Source: Nostoc sp. TCL240-02 (lineage in GTDB: Bacteria > Cyanobacteriota > Cyanobacteriia > Cyanobacteriales > Nostocaceae). Taken from it: a DNA stretch of 64,000 nt. The translations under genes were made by a program, and so were the position numbers. Below the pieces are notes generated by a model. The model was not told the origin of the DNA, did not search any database, and worked only from the letters and a program-made list of their open reading frames with translations. The DNA lies in the NCBI RefSeq assembly GCF_013343235.1, contig NZ_CP040094.1, positions 5,823,001 to 5,887,000 on the forward strand, written 5' to 3'. Position 1 is the stretch's first letter. Each line of letters starts with the position of its first letter. This document shows, one piece after another, positions 45,272 to 55,703 of this stretch.

Positions 45272-46231
45272 TTATGAGTGTTGATCAACAAAGTTTGATA
45301 ACCAGTTAAGTAAGTTTAATTTATGTAAAATGATTTGACGTGCTTCTGCGATCGCATCTTTGGCAGCATACCAAGCATCAGGTGTAGCTGTCACTTCTTG
45401 GATGTAGGCAATACCTTTTTCATCTAAACTGGGCAACCGCAAAAAACTACCCGGTGGCAATAATTTATCAGCAGCCGGGCCACCATAGTAAATTGGTAGA
45501 CACCAGGCAAGTAAACTATCCCAAAGTTTCTCACTGACATACCAATTATTATCAGCATAATTTTCAATTGCTAAATTGTAATAGTATGGTGCCATCCCAT
45601 ACCATTTATTACCTAGCTCTCCCGATTTTTTAGCCGATTCTGGTAAGTTACGTCCATATAAATCAAATTTCATGCCACTAGATTGTAGGGAGTGCAAAAA
45701 GTCTAAACGCTGGCGATGTTTGGCTGTACGACTAATTCCCGAAGTAATCCAACTACATGGGGCAACTTTTTGAGGTGGTGGCATTTCATTTAAATCTTGA
45801 AATGAATTTGAGTGATACCAAATAGCAGGCATATAGTCAGGAGTCGGGGCAAAATCATCGGGGCCAGAAATGTAGCCGCAATACTTCTGGGCTTGTTGAT
45901 AATTATGATTAGTTATTTCAACAATTTCGTCTAAAGGTGGTTCTCTTAGCAAATAAATAATCCGCTCTTTGTTGACACCACGCAGTAGAGAATCAACATT
46001 TACTACTGATTTTTGCTGCCGTTTGCTAAAGCTATCTAACCAAGATTTTTGTGGCGCTGCTTGGGGAAAATCAAATTGATACATCAGTAGAAAATCTGGT
46101 TTGGTTGCTAGCGCCTGCATTTGCATATTGCCCCAAACTCCAAATTGATGCGGGGTTTGTTGCCACAGCCAATCGGCTCTAGTTTCTAAACCTCGATAGC
46201 TGCTAATCATTCCTACAGTTTTTATAGTCAT
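45272..46231 (-). CDS. GT10 (alpha-fucosyltransferase-like) glycosyltransferase
   Basis: 319 residues. The C-terminal half has the GT10 signature: FDLYGRNLP, then YYYNLAIENYADNNWYVSEK, LWDSLLAWCLPIYYGGP. This matches the pattern 'AIEN...yvTEKl...l..g.vPiy.G' of GDP-fucose-type transferases. The N-terminal half is the acceptor-binding part and is not recognisable. It would add fucose or a related sugar to a glycan. The next gene upstream on this strand starts across a 43-bp spacer made of gtcatttgtcatt repeats. Confidence 0.8.
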   Translation of the reverse strand: MTIKTVGMISSYRGLETRADWLWQQTPHQFGVWGNMQMQALATKPDFLLMYQFDFPQAAPQKSWLDSFSKRQQKSVVNVDSLLRGVNKERIIYLLREPPLDEIVEITNHNYQQAQKYCGYISGPDDFAPTPDYMPAIWYHSNSFQDLNEMPPPQKVAPCSWITSGISRTAKHRQRLDFLHSLQSSGMKFDLYGRNLPESAKKSGELGNKWYGMAPYYYNLAIENYADNNWYVSEKLWDSLLAWCLPIYYGGPAADKLLPPGSFLRLPSLDEKGIAYIQEVTATPDAWYAAKDAIAEARQIILHKLNLLNWLSNFVDQHS

Positions 46232-46274
46232 TTTAGTTATTAGTCATTTGTCATTTGTCATTAGTTATTTTTCC

Positions 46275-47498
46275 TTATACGATAAGTTGAGGAAGTAGAG
46301 ATTCATCAACATAACCAAGGATTTTTGCGGCTCGATTTTCCCAAGAAAACTGCTTGACAAATTCGATACTATCTGGATAACCTTCTATTTTTCTAGGATG
46401 AGTTTCTAAAACCTGCTTCAGACTTTCGGCAAATTTGCTCGGGTTATCGGGTTCACACCAAGCAGTGATCGCTTTTGTATCTTGAAACTCAACTAATGAA
46501 GGAATTTCCGTCGAGACAATGGGGGTTCCAGAGGCGAAGTAGTCAAACAGCTTTAAAGGAGATGTAAAAGTTGCCGCTTTCCCCGAACAATGAGGGTGAG
46601 CTAAAACATCTGCTGCTTGTAGCAAAGACGCTAACTCATTATGCAAGACATAGCCCAAAAATTGAATATTAGAAACCTGTTTTTCTTTTACCAATTGCTG
46701 ATAATATTCTACTTCTGCTGGCTTACCACCGGCACAGGCAAATTGCACATTAGGCATTTCATTAGCCACATCAATTAGTACATCAATACCTTTAAATTGC
46801 TGTAAGGCTCCTGCATAGACTACCAATTTTTGGGTTTCATCTTGTAATAGTTTTTGTCGCCATTCTGCGGCTTTTTCTGGTTGTCTCTGCATAAACAAGC
46901 GATTAAAACCATTGTGCAGCTTAATTACTTTTTCTGGCGGCATCCCATTTTTAATCATGCTTTCACGGATTGTTTCTACAACGGTGACAGCTATTTGTAA
47001 GAGTGGATTTGTAACAATTTCTTGCTCAAATGGTTTCTCTTCATGGTGGTGGTGTTCATAAATTGCCGGAATGCCATTTTTGATGGCAGCTTTGACAAAA
47101 TTCCAGTTGCGACTGTGGACAAGTTTAGTAGTTGGAAGTATATGAAATGGTAAATAGTACTTGCTTGCAATAGTGTTGGAGTCAGTAAATTTGCTCGAAA
47201 AATGGTCAATCGGCCAAGGCATCGGTAATGGAGCAACTTTTAACTTGTCATGGAGATTGTAATATTCAATAAGTTCTGTTGGTGTTTTTTTCGGTTGAAA
47301 AGGACGCAATAAATTAGTTAGGTTGCTCGCTTTCGTTCCTTTATCAGGGTATACCAAAACTGTTGAGTATCCTAAGTTAGCGGCAGCATTAGCTGCATTT
47401 GTAGACTGCACTAGGTGAGCTTCTGGCTGGGGTAATTCTTCACCAATGAAAAAAATGTAGTGTTTTTTTAAAGTATTATTTTTGCTAGTTTTAGACAT
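46275..47498 (-). CDS. GT4-family glycosyltransferase
   Basis: About 407 residues from ATG 47498, with GAGG upstream; a TTG five codons earlier is less likely. GT-B fold: the C-terminal half has LVVYAGALQQFKGIDVLIDV, then the ADVLAHPHCSGKAATFTSPL loop and KLFDYFASGTPIVST (the E-x7-E equivalent has drifted). Family GT4 retaining transferases use nucleotide sugars. The start overlaps the end of the ABC exporter gene by 8 bp and uses a ribosome site inside that gene, so the two are coupled. Confidence 0.88.
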   Translation of the reverse strand: MSKTSKNNTLKKHYIFFIGEELPQPEAHLVQSTNAANAAANLGYSTVLVYPDKGTKASNLTNLLRPFQPKKTPTELIEYYNLHDKLKVAPLPMPWPIDHFSSKFTDSNTIASKYYLPFHILPTTKLVHSRNWNFVKAAIKNGIPAIYEHHHHEEKPFEQEIVTNPLLQIAVTVVETIRESMIKNGMPPEKVIKLHNGFNRLFMQRQPEKAAEWRQKLLQDETQKLVVYAGALQQFKGIDVLIDVANEMPNVQFACAGGKPAEVEYYQQLVKEKQVSNIQFLGYVLHNELASLLQAADVLAHPHCSGKAATFTSPLKLFDYFASGTPIVSTEIPSLVEFQDTKAITAWCEPDNPSKFAESLKQVLETHPRKIEGYPDSIEFVKQFSWENRAAKILGYVDESLLPQLIV

Positions 47499-49818
47499 TA
47501 ATATTATCCTCAAATGTTTCTAAATTCTTCAGAAGACATATAATAGATTCATAAGTTTCACTAACTAATTCATTTGGTTCTTCTTGTTGAGGAGTCTCTA
47601 TAAAATTATCTGCTAGAGAGCGGAGAGAGCTAAGTATGAGATTAAGAGAAGTTCTAAACTCAATTGAGAGATGATTAAAGCTTTGATAATAGTTGCTGAT
47701 GAAATTTTGATTTTGGTCAGAAATTGAGAGAATCTGCCCCCTTATTTGTAAGTTAATCACATCTTCAAAAATATCAATAGTGTTGAGAATTCTCCAGGCT
47801 GATTTGTAAGAGTCTTCAATTAATTTGTGCCGTTCTTGAGGATCGTCTTCTAAGCCATCAAGCAATAAACGTAGTAATCCAATCATTGAGTTCAACTGTG
47901 TCCGAATTTCGTGAGAGATACGGAGCAAGCTTTGATTGTGTTTAGTAGCGGCTTCAGGACGATCAACAAATTTCTTTGAGCTTAGGCGCATTGCCTTAAT
48001 AATTTTTGTCTGAATCAAGTTTTTATTAGGGCGATCGCTAAATTGCATGGAGTACAAGCGTGAATAGTAAGCACCTTTTTGCAAAAGTTCTTCATGGGTT
48101 CCTACTTCTACCACCTGTCCTTGATCTAACACAGCTATTTGATCGGCTTTTTGGACTGTAGAAAGGCGGTGAGCAATTACTAGGGTGGTGCGATCGCGAC
48201 TAAGATCGTCAAGTGCAGATTGTACTAATCGTTCGGAAACGGTATCTAAAGCGCTGGTGGCTTCATCTAAAATCAGAATTTCGGGATTTTGGAGGAGGGC
48301 GCGGGCGATCGCTAATCTTTGCCTTTGTCCACCAGATAACATTACGCCGCGATCGCCTATTAGGGTGTCAAATCCTTGAGGCAATTTGCTAATAAACTCA
48401 TAAGCATTTGCCCGCTTTGCTGCTGTCAAAATCTCATCGTCAGTAGCCTCTGCTCGCCCATAAGCGATGTTATTTTGCACCGAGTCATTAAAAAGGAAGG
48501 TATCTTGACTGACAATCCCCATCCGCTTCCGTAGGGATACTAGATCGAACTCTCGCAAATCGGTGCCATCAATGGTAATACTGCCAGCGATCGGGTCATA
48601 AAATCTGGGTAAAAGGTCTGCCAAAGTAGATTTACCAGCCCCAGAACCACCTACCAATGCTAAGGTCGTACCACGCGGTAAATATAAATTTACATCTTTG
48701 AGTACCAACTTTTCATGACCAGGGTAGGAAAAGCAAAGAGAATTAAAAGATACTCCCTCTTCTAATTTTGTATAGGGAAGCTTACCTTTCTCCATGAACG
48801 GCTTATCATGCAAGCTTAAAAACTCATTCGTCACATCTACACTGGCTGCGGTACTGGCAAAGTTGCTGCGAATAGTATTTAACTGAGAAATCAATGGCAG
48901 CACTCGCAGCAGCACTAATAAATATGTCAGGAGTACGGTAGAAAGAGAAGAAACCTGTTGAGCGAAGAAGGTTTTGCTCAAAAGTACAATCAGCAGTAAA
49001 GCTGTAATACCCATGACCTCACTTAGAGGTGTAATGGCTTCCGAATTAACTTGAGATTGGAAATCTGCTAATTCGCGATCGCGAATCAGTTTTTTAATCC
49101 GTTGATATTCTTTTTCTTCATTTCCCGTCGATTTTACCAATCGAATTCCGTTCAGAGTTTCCAGTACGGAGACTGAATATGCTCTAGACATCTCACTCAG
49201 CTGCTTCCCAAAATTTCTTGACCGGGAAATAGAATACTGGTTTACTAACGTCACCAACGATAACAAAAGCGTAGCAGCAATTGTCAACTGCCAAGAAATT
49301 GACAGCAACAAACTGACAAAAACTAAAACTGTGATTGCCAGGATAACTATCTTGACGATACTACCTATAGAACTTGCAGACCGGCCAATTTCTCCACCAA
49401 GACGGTTGATTAAATCTCCAACCTTAGTTTTGGCATAATAATCTATATCAATTTCTAGTAATAGCTTTAACCCAGTTTCGCGCATATCTGATGTTAGCTT
49501 TCGGGTTAAAGAACTTGATGCTAAGGAACTAGCATAAGTAGCTAAATTCTTTAAAATAATTGTGAAAATAATCGCCCCAGCCATTACTCCTATCCGGTAA
49601 GGTTCTGGAGTATTATCAAAGGGAGATATCATCGTTCTTAGGATAGGAGGAGCAGTACTTAAATCTACTTCTTGTCCCACAATTTTTAAAACCACCGGCA
49701 CAATTAAAGCGGTGCTAATCCCATTAAATAAAGCTCCAGAAAATCCTAACAATATTGTCAGTAAAATCAAACCTGGATAGGGTCTAGCGAATCGTAATAG
49801 CAGTTTTCTGGTAGACAT
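47491..49818 (-). CDS. ABC exporter (fused TMD-NBD) with duplicated HisKA-like tail
   Basis: 775 residues, about 170 more than usual for a type IV (MsbA-like) half-exporter. Residues 1-330: six membrane segments. NBD: Walker A GGSGAGKST, signature LSGGQRQRLAIARA, Walker B ILILDEATSALD, H-loop IAHRLST. After residue ~600 come two similar segments 83 residues apart: SHEIRTQLNSMIGLLRLL (His ~632) and SIEFRTSLNLILSSLRSL (Ile at the His position). Both end IFEDVINL / TFEDNINV. They resemble the dimerisation/phosphoacceptor domain of histidine kinases, but no HATPase follows. Located among glycosyltransferase genes, it probably exports a glycan or lipid-linked glycan. Confidence 0.85.
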   Translation of the reverse strand: MSTRKLLLRFARPYPGLILLTILLGFSGALFNGISTALIVPVVLKIVGQEVDLSTAPPILRTMISPFDNTPEPYRIGVMAGAIIFTIILKNLATYASSLASSSLTRKLTSDMRETGLKLLLEIDIDYYAKTKVGDLINRLGGEIGRSASSIGSIVKIVILAITVLVFVSLLLSISWQLTIAATLLLSLVTLVNQYSISRSRNFGKQLSEMSRAYSVSVLETLNGIRLVKSTGNEEKEYQRIKKLIRDRELADFQSQVNSEAITPLSEVMGITALLLIVLLSKTFFAQQVSSLSTVLLTYLLVLLRVLPLISQLNTIRSNFASTAASVDVTNEFLSLHDKPFMEKGKLPYTKLEEGVSFNSLCFSYPGHEKLVLKDVNLYLPRGTTLALVGGSGAGKSTLADLLPRFYDPIAGSITIDGTDLREFDLVSLRKRMGIVSQDTFLFNDSVQNNIAYGRAEATDDEILTAAKRANAYEFISKLPQGFDTLIGDRGVMLSGGQRQRLAIARALLQNPEILILDEATSALDTVSERLVQSALDDLSRDRTTLVIAHRLSTVQKADQIAVLDQGQVVEVGTHEELLQKGAYYSRLYSMQFSDRPNKNLIQTKIIKAMRLSSKKFVDRPEAATKHNQSLLRISHEIRTQLNSMIGLLRLLLDGLEDDPQERHKLIEDSYKSAWRILNTIDIFEDVINLQIRGQILSISDQNQNFISNYYQSFNHLSIEFRTSLNLILSSLRSLADNFIETPQQEEPNELVSETYESIICLLKNLETFEDNINV

Positions 49819-50133
49819 TGGGTATTTCTATGCAATTTTTAATTATTAATATTATTCACAAATTACTTGCCAAACTTGCTAATATCAAATAAACAAACTA
49901 AATAATTTTCAATATTCCAAACAAAAGAGGCAGTTATTGCTGGAAGAATATTGCCCTATCACAAGGGGAGATTACAAGAGCGATTTTTTTACTGCCGCCA
50001 TCAAACTGAGCTTGTGATTTGAGTCCTGACAACTTCAGCGTGGTCTCAATTTATCCAAGATTTAATCCCCAACTGAAAAGTTTCTCTACCTCCCGCTTTT
50101 TTCAATGTTTTACGCCTCATTCCATATTAATAT
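49819..50133. other. Gap between ABC exporter and GT4 gene
   Basis: 315 bp, AT-rich, upstream of the ABC exporter gene and downstream of the GT4 gene on the minus strand. It probably includes the exporter promoter. No gene or clear hairpin seen. Confidence 0.4.
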
Positions 50134-51297
50134 TTACAACCGAGAAATTACCGACTTTAACACCGAACCCATAGCCTCTATACTATAATGTTCTACACAT
50201 CTTTTTCTTGCGTTGATACCTTGCTGGTTTGCTGACTCTAAATTCTGAAAGATCCATTGAATCTGTTCAGCAATCTGTTCAGGACAAGCAGGCTCGACTA
50301 AATAACCAGTATCACCTAATATTTTGGGAATATCTCCAACGCGCGTTGATAATACAGGTTTAGCCATTGCCATTCCATCTGTCAACTTCAGGGGAAATTG
50401 AGCGCGAGTTTCTGGGGTATCTCGTTGGGGAACAACTACAATGTGAGCTGCTGCTACTAAATCAGGCATCACATCCGCTGGATACTTTGGTAATTTGATA
50501 ATCCAGCGTCCCCACTTTTGTTGAAGTTGCTGATCGTAATCATCATAAGGACTGCCACCTACAATCACTAGTCTTAAGTCCGGTTGATTGATTTTATCGA
50601 GCGCTATGAGAACATCTTCTAGACCTTTGTAGGGTCTTGGCGCACCAGGAAACATTAAAATCCGATATTCAGATAAACCATAACGATTTCTGCTGGACTC
50701 AGCATCATATCGAGCAGGATCAAATAAAGCAGTATCTTTACCATTGGGAACAAATGTACCCCCAAAACGCTGCTGTAAAAATTTAGTATGCACCGTCACT
50801 GCATCAGCCCTACTTACCAAACCTTCCATCCATTTCACGTACAAAGGATGATAAGGATTCCTCAGTGCGCCGTCTGATTTCAACAAGTCTCTAGCTAATT
50901 GTTTGGGTGTGAAACGATAATTCCAGTCATCACCACCATACCAACTGAGTTCCCAATCATCTATGTCTAAAATTAATGCTTTTTGGCTAAATATTTTCTT
51001 TAGTAAGGCAACTCCAAAACTCGCTATTTGTGGTTTGATTGCATAAATTATATCTCCATTAATTTTTGGTAAAAATTTGTGGATTTCTCCGAAAAAATCT
51101 GGAAAATTTTTACCCGGTAAATTATAAACGTTTAATTCTGATGGTAAATTTCGATACAAGTTATTTCCAAACAAAAACCCCATGATTTCAACTTCATATT
51201 CTAAGTTTCTTAGAGCTGTTGCTATCAAGTATGCACGCAAAATAGCTGCACTTGATAAATCTGAAACCAACAGCGATATCTTGGAAAAATTTTTCAC
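50134..51297 (-). CDS. GT4-family glycosyltransferase
   Basis: 387 residues. The N-terminal GT-B domain (KISLLVSDLSSAAILRAYLIATA) has an acceptor-side cleft. The C-terminal domain has YRILMFPGAPRPYKGLEDVLIAL, then IVVVPQRDTPETRAQFPLKL and TDGMAMAKPVLSTRVGDIP, typical of GT4. It uses a nucleotide sugar to extend a surface glycan. It follows the gene of 51316-52158 after 18 bp, so both should share one transcript. Sugar unknown. Confidence 0.88.
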   Translation of the reverse strand: MKNFSKISLLVSDLSSAAILRAYLIATALRNLEYEVEIMGFLFGNNLYRNLPSELNVYNLPGKNFPDFFGEIHKFLPKINGDIIYAIKPQIASFGVALLKKIFSQKALILDIDDWELSWYGGDDWNYRFTPKQLARDLLKSDGALRNPYHPLYVKWMEGLVSRADAVTVHTKFLQQRFGGTFVPNGKDTALFDPARYDAESSRNRYGLSEYRILMFPGAPRPYKGLEDVLIALDKINQPDLRLVIVGGSPYDDYDQQLQQKWGRWIIKLPKYPADVMPDLVAAAHIVVVPQRDTPETRAQFPLKLTDGMAMAKPVLSTRVGDIPKILGDTGYLVEPACPEQIAEQIQWIFQNLESANQQGINARKRCVEHYSIEAMGSVLKSVISRL

Positions 51298-51315
51298 TAT
51301 TTTTATAATTAATTT

Positions 51316-52158
51316 TTATTTAATGCGCCAAGGATTTGTAACTTGATTCGGTAAAAATACTTTAGCGAATCTGTCAAAAACCCTTGTATATAAGGAACGA
51401 CTAATATCTTTAGCATATTGAGGCCGATAAGGATAAGTACAGTGAAGAACTTTAATTGTATCCTGAATATCATAAGCATCCTGCCACTTGCTGAGATAAT
51501 TATAGGTTGGTGGTAAGATTTTCTTATGAGGACGTACAGATGCGATCGCAGAAGCAAAAGCCCCTTGATCTTTTAAAAGTAATTTATCTTGATTATTTTT
51601 GACAATCTCAAAATAACGTTTAAATTCGTCAAAAAATATCTTGGTTACTTCTGTTTTTCGAAAAGCCATAAAACCGCCATTATACTGCACACTATCTGCT
51701 TGTAATGGCAATCCAACCGATTGCAAAATTGGCAAAACGTTTGGTAAAAGGTCTTCTTGTTTACCACGTAATAAGTTTGTAGCCTTAAGAATAGAAGGTT
51801 GTACATCTTCCGTTAGTAAAAACTCATATTCATCTAAATAGTCAAATACATCATTGATATTCGTAAGTAAACAAATATCCGAATCTAGATAAATCGTTTT
51901 ATCAAACTCAGAAGCTTCATATAGAGCCAATTTTGCTTGCCGCGATGCTAAAACAGTATTTTCGTTTGCAGGTGCTGGTTTTAAAATTACATTTTTGAAT
52001 GCCTTTAGCAAGGGATAAAGAACTATTGGAACTTGGTCAATTAAAATAATAATTGGCTCTTGATGAAACTTTCTGACTGCTGCTAAAAAATGAATACAAT
52101 CTTGAAACGAAAAAAGCCCAGTTAGAATTGTAATAAACCCTTTTGTTGGTGTTGACAT
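51316..52158 (-). CDS. GT8-like putative glycosyltransferase
   Basis: 280 residues. Near residue 85 is the DxD motif in KTIYLDSDICLLTNINDVFD, followed by NGGFMAFRKTEVTKIFFDEF and KDQGAFASAIA, the order seen in GT8-type nucleotide-sugar transferases. The N-terminus (KGFITILTGLFSFQDCIHFL) gives the first strand and helix. It resembles the other GT-A proteins of the locus in layout but not closely in sequence. First gene of a pair with the following GT4 gene. Acceptor unknown. Confidence 0.75.
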   Translation of the reverse strand: MSTPTKGFITILTGLFSFQDCIHFLAAVRKFHQEPIIILIDQVPIVLYPLLKAFKNVILKPAPANENTVLASRQAKLALYEASEFDKTIYLDSDICLLTNINDVFDYLDEYEFLLTEDVQPSILKATNLLRGKQEDLLPNVLPILQSVGLPLQADSVQYNGGFMAFRKTEVTKIFFDEFKRYFEIVKNNQDKLLLKDQGAFASAIASVRPHKKILPPTYNYLSKWQDAYDIQDTIKVLHCTYPYRPQYAKDISRSLYTRVFDRFAKVFLPNQVTNPWRIK

Positions 52159-52563
52159 AAATCAAATGAATAATTTTTGTTGACTTTGAAAATTAGATAG
52201 GTATTTATTGTCATAAAATCTTACTCTAGTTTGATTTATAGTCAAATTCGATAGAGTAGAGATCAGCAAAATATAAATTTGAATATTAATTATGTTTAAG
52301 TAAAAAAATATTTAAATAAATTTAACTTTATATTTATAACTATTCCAGAGGAAATTCACTGATAAATTCATCTAAATTTTACTTTTTTTAAGTAAAATTA
52401 CTGTGTAAATACAGAAGTATAATATCATAGGTAATATTGCACTACAGCTATAATAAACAAAGTATAAACACTTGATATAGCTTGTGAATGTAGCACCATT
52501 ATTCACTGGAATGTAGGATTGCTACTCAATACCAAACATTTATGTTGTAAGGGAGCAGAGGTA
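52159..52563. other. AT-rich divergent promoter region
   Basis: 405 bp between the divergent GT8-like gene and gloB. It is very AT-rich and contains several long A or T runs. It marks the border between the glycan locus and core genes. No gene is seen. Confidence 0.45.
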
Positions 52564-53337
52564 ATGCAGGTAATCCGTCTGGAAGCACTCTCAGACAACT
52601 ACATATTCTTGTTATATGACGACAAACGCAATATCGCAGCTGTTGTCGATCCAGCAGAGGCTCAACCAGTATTAAAGAAACTGGCAGAGTTAAAAGCTGA
52701 GTTGGTAGCAATTTTTAATACGCACCACCATAACGATCATGTGGGTGGTAATAAACAATTAATCGAACAATTTCCCCAACTGATAGTTTATGGAGGAGCC
52801 GAGGATCGTGGTAGGATTCCGGGACAACAGGTATTTTTGCAACAAGGCGATCACGTCGAGTTTGCAGACCGCATAGCTGAAGTTATCTTCGTTCCTGGAC
52901 ATACCCGCGCTCACATCGCTTACTACTTTCCACCTCAAAAAGCTAGTGAAACAGGCGATTTATTTTGTGGTGATACCCTATTTTCCGGCGGTTGCGGTCG
53001 TTTATTTGAAGGAACACCGACCCAAATGGTAGATTCTTTAAGCAAACTGCGTTCTCTACCTGATAATACACGCATCTGGTGTGCCCACGAATACACCTTA
53101 AAAAATTTGCAATTTGCCTTAACTGTAGATGGCGACAACGCTGACTTACAAAGACGCTTCAACGAAGTAAAAGCTTACCGTAGTCGAGGAGAAGCTACCA
53201 TCCCCTCACTGCTAGGAGTTGAGAAGCACACCAATCCATTTTTACGTTGGGATCAGCCATCATTACAATCAACTGTTAAGAGTAGCGATGGAGTGCAAAC
53301 CTTTGCGCGGATACGGGAAATGAAAAATAACTTTTAA
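52564..53337 (+). CDS. gloB: Hydroxyacylglutathione hydrolase (glyoxalase II)
   Basis: 257 residues from ATG 52564, the usual length; agagg lies just upstream, and a start at 52519 would add fifteen atypical residues. The metallo-beta-lactamase-fold metal motif is [11 protein letters not shown], with further ligands in [30 protein letters not shown] and CAHEYTLKN. These are characteristic of glyoxalase II, which hydrolyses S-lactoylglutathione to lactate in methylglyoxal detoxification. The C-terminal substrate-binding region ([12 protein letters not shown]) is present. The gene lies upstream of rplI-dnaB. Confidence 0.95.
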   Translation: MQVIRLEALSDNYIFLLYDDKRNIAAVVDPAEAQPVLKKLAELKAELVAIFNTHHHNDHVGGNKQLIEQFPQLIVYGGAEDRGRIPGQQVFLQQGDHVEFADRIAEVIFVPGHTRAHIAYYFPPQKASETGDLFCGDTLFSGGCGRLFEGTPTQMVDSLSKLRSLPDNTRIWCAHEYTLKNLQFALTVDGDNADLQRRFNEVKAYRSRGEATIPSLLGVEKHTNPFLRWDQPSLQSTVKSSDGVQTFARIREMKNNF

Positions 53338-53603
53338 GGATTGGGCATTGGGGAATTGGGAATTGGGAATTGAGTATAGCTATTCTCCTTGTCCCCCTAC
53401 TCCCCTGCCCCCTGCCCCCTGCCCCCTGCCCCTGGCTTCTTCCCAATCCCTTCAACTTTTTAGTGGGAATAGTTGCGATCGCACCCTTCCTTTCGCTACG
53501 ATCTGTAAGCTTTAGGGTGTAGGCAAAGACAGCTTGGAATACAGCAGTGACATTGTGAGCTATCAAGCCTTACCCAAATTAATCAGATTTTACAGGAAAA
53601 ACG

Positions 53604-54062
53604 ATGGCGAAACGCGTACAGTTAGTTTTAAATCAAGATATCAGCAAGCTGGGGAAATCTGGCGACTTAGTGGAAGTAGCTCCTGGCTACGCTCGTAATT
53701 ATCTGATTCCCCAGAAATTGGCAACTAATGCCACTCCTGGTATTCTCAAGCAAGTAGAACGTCGTCGTGAGCAAGAGCGTCAACGGCAATTAGAACTCAG
53801 ACAACAAGCTCTTGAGCAAAAAGAATCTCTTGAAAAAGTTGGTAGCTTGACAATTGCCAAGCAAGTTGGTGAAAACGAAGCAATTTTCGGTACTATCACC
53901 AGCCAAGATGTTGCAGATGCAATCAAGGCAGCCACCGGTCAAGAAGTGGATCGGCGTGGAATTACCATCCCTGATATTAACCATCTTGGTACTTACCAAG
54001 CCGAAATCAAGCTGCATTCTGATGTAGCGGCACAAATCGATATTCAAGTCGTCGCTAGTTAA
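53604..54062 (+). CDS. rplI: 50S ribosomal protein L9
   Basis: 152 residues, the standard length. The N-terminal domain [20 protein letters not shown] with [13 protein letters not shown] is the L9 signature and binds 23S rRNA. A long central helix follows ([23 protein letters not shown]), then the C-terminal domain [19 protein letters not shown]. dnaB follows after 163 bp, the usual cyanobacterial order. Spacer repeats (atctaaaatctaaa words) lie between them at about 54148-54174. Confidence 0.97.
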   Translation: MAKRVQLVLNQDISKLGKSGDLVEVAPGYARNYLIPQKLATNATPGILKQVERRREQERQRQLELRQQALEQKESLEKVGSLTIAKQVGENEAIFGTITSQDVADAIKAATGQEVDRRGITIPDINHLGTYQAEIKLHSDVAAQIDIQVVAS

Positions 54063-54225
54063 CTCAGAAGGGGGACGAGGGAGCAGGGGTAATAATTCCT
54101 AACTCTGCCAATTTTAGATTTGGAATTTTGGATTTTTGATTGAAGAAAAAATCTAAAATCTAAAATCTAAAATTGCATGACTCCCATACTCCCAGCTAGC
54201 AAAATCGTCAAAACTAAAATCGTTT

Positions 54226-55566
54226 ATGGCTGAAGAACTGAATTTTAAAGGCGATGGTAGCGATCGCCTCCCCCCACAAAATATTGAGGCGGAAGAAGCG
54301 ATTTTGGGGGGTATTTTGCTAGATCCAGAAGCGATTAGTCGAGTTAGCGATCGCCTTCTTCCTGAAGCTTTTTACATTAGCGCTCACAAAGATATTTATC
54401 AAGCAGCTGTGAGGCTTCACACCCAAGGTAAACCCACAGATTTGCTCTCAGTCACAAGTTGGCTGACTGACCATGAAATGCTTACCCGCATAGGCGGCAG
54501 AAATAAACTAGCAACCCTAGTAGACCGCACAGTGTCAGCCGTAAACATCGATGCCCTCGCAGGGTTGGTGATGGAAAAATACCTGCGACGACAGTTAATT
54601 AAAGCTGGCAATGAAATTGTGCATCTTGGTTACGAGACAGAAACCGATTTACCAACTGTTTTAGATCAGGCAGAACAGAAAGTATTCGGCGTAACCCAAG
54701 AGCGTCCCCAGTCGAGTTTAGTTCACATTTCTGATACTCTAATTAATAATTTCCAGGATATCGAAGATCGAAATCAAGGTATCGCCTTACCTGGTATTCC
54801 CTGCGGATTTTACGATTTAGATGCCATGACCAGCGGCTTTCAACGTTCTGATTTGATTATTGTTGCTGGCAGGCCATCAATGGGAAAAACAGCATTTTGC
54901 TTAAACCTTGCTCATAACATCGCCGCTTCTTATAAATTACCCGTTGCTGTTTTCAGTTTAGAAATGTCTAAAGAGCAACTGACGCAACGGCTATTAGCAA
55001 GCGAAGCGCAAATTGAAAGTAGTTATCTGCGGACTGGTCGCCTCAGTCAAACACAGTGGGAACCTCTAAGCCGTGCTATTGGTATCCTTTCCGAGATGCC
55101 GATTTATATTGACGACACACCAAATATTACAGTTACACAAATGCGTAGTCAGGCAAGAAGACTACAAGCAGAACACGGAACACTGGGTTTAATTGTAATA
55201 GATTACCTGCAATTAATGGAAGGAGGAGGCGATAATCGAGTTCAAGAATTATCAAAAATTACGCGTCAACTCAAAGGTTTAGCCCGTGAATTATCTGTAC
55301 CAGTTATTGCCCTATCTCAATTGAGTCGAGGGGTAGAAGCACGCACTAATAAGCGTCCGATGTTGTCAGATTTGAGAGAAAGTGGAAGTATTGAACAAGA
55401 CGCGGATTTAGTAATAATGTTATACCGCGATGAATACTACTCTCCTGATACTCCCGATCGCGGCATTGCAGAAGTAATTATAGCTAAACATCGCAACGGG
55501 CCTACAGGGACAGCGAAACTTTTGTTTAATCCACAGTTTACAAAGTTTCAAAATTTAAAAATTTAG
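54226..55566 (+). CDS. dnaB: Replicative DNA helicase
   Basis: 446 residues. The N-terminal helical domain (LPPQNIEAEEAILGGILLDP) binds primase. The RecA-like domain has Walker A AGRPSMGKTAFCLN, SLEMSKEQLTQRLL, Walker B LIVIDYLQLM and VIALSQLSRGVE with RPMLSDLRESGSIEQDAD. It unwinds DNA ahead of the replication fork as a hexamer. No intein interrupts it, although DnaB inteins occur in other cyanobacteria. It follows rplI in conserved order. Confidence 0.97.
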   Translation: MAEELNFKGDGSDRLPPQNIEAEEAILGGILLDPEAISRVSDRLLPEAFYISAHKDIYQAAVRLHTQGKPTDLLSVTSWLTDHEMLTRIGGRNKLATLVDRTVSAVNIDALAGLVMEKYLRRQLIKAGNEIVHLGYETETDLPTVLDQAEQKVFGVTQERPQSSLVHISDTLINNFQDIEDRNQGIALPGIPCGFYDLDAMTSGFQRSDLIIVAGRPSMGKTAFCLNLAHNIAASYKLPVAVFSLEMSKEQLTQRLLASEAQIESSYLRTGRLSQTQWEPLSRAIGILSEMPIYIDDTPNITVTQMRSQARRLQAEHGTLGLIVIDYLQLMEGGGDNRVQELSKITRQLKGLARELSVPVIALSQLSRGVEARTNKRPMLSDLRESGSIEQDADLVIMLYRDEYYSPDTPDRGIAEVIIAKHRNGPTGTAKLLFNPQFTKFQNLKI

Positions 55567-55703
55567 CTATTTTAATTGGGGACTGGGGAAGAGTCAAGGG
55601 ATCAGAGGGCAGAGGACAAGGGGAAGAATAAAAATTACCTCTTTTCCCTCTGCTCCCTACTCCCTGCCCCTCTGCCTCTTTTCAATGCCCAATGCCCGAA
55701 TCT

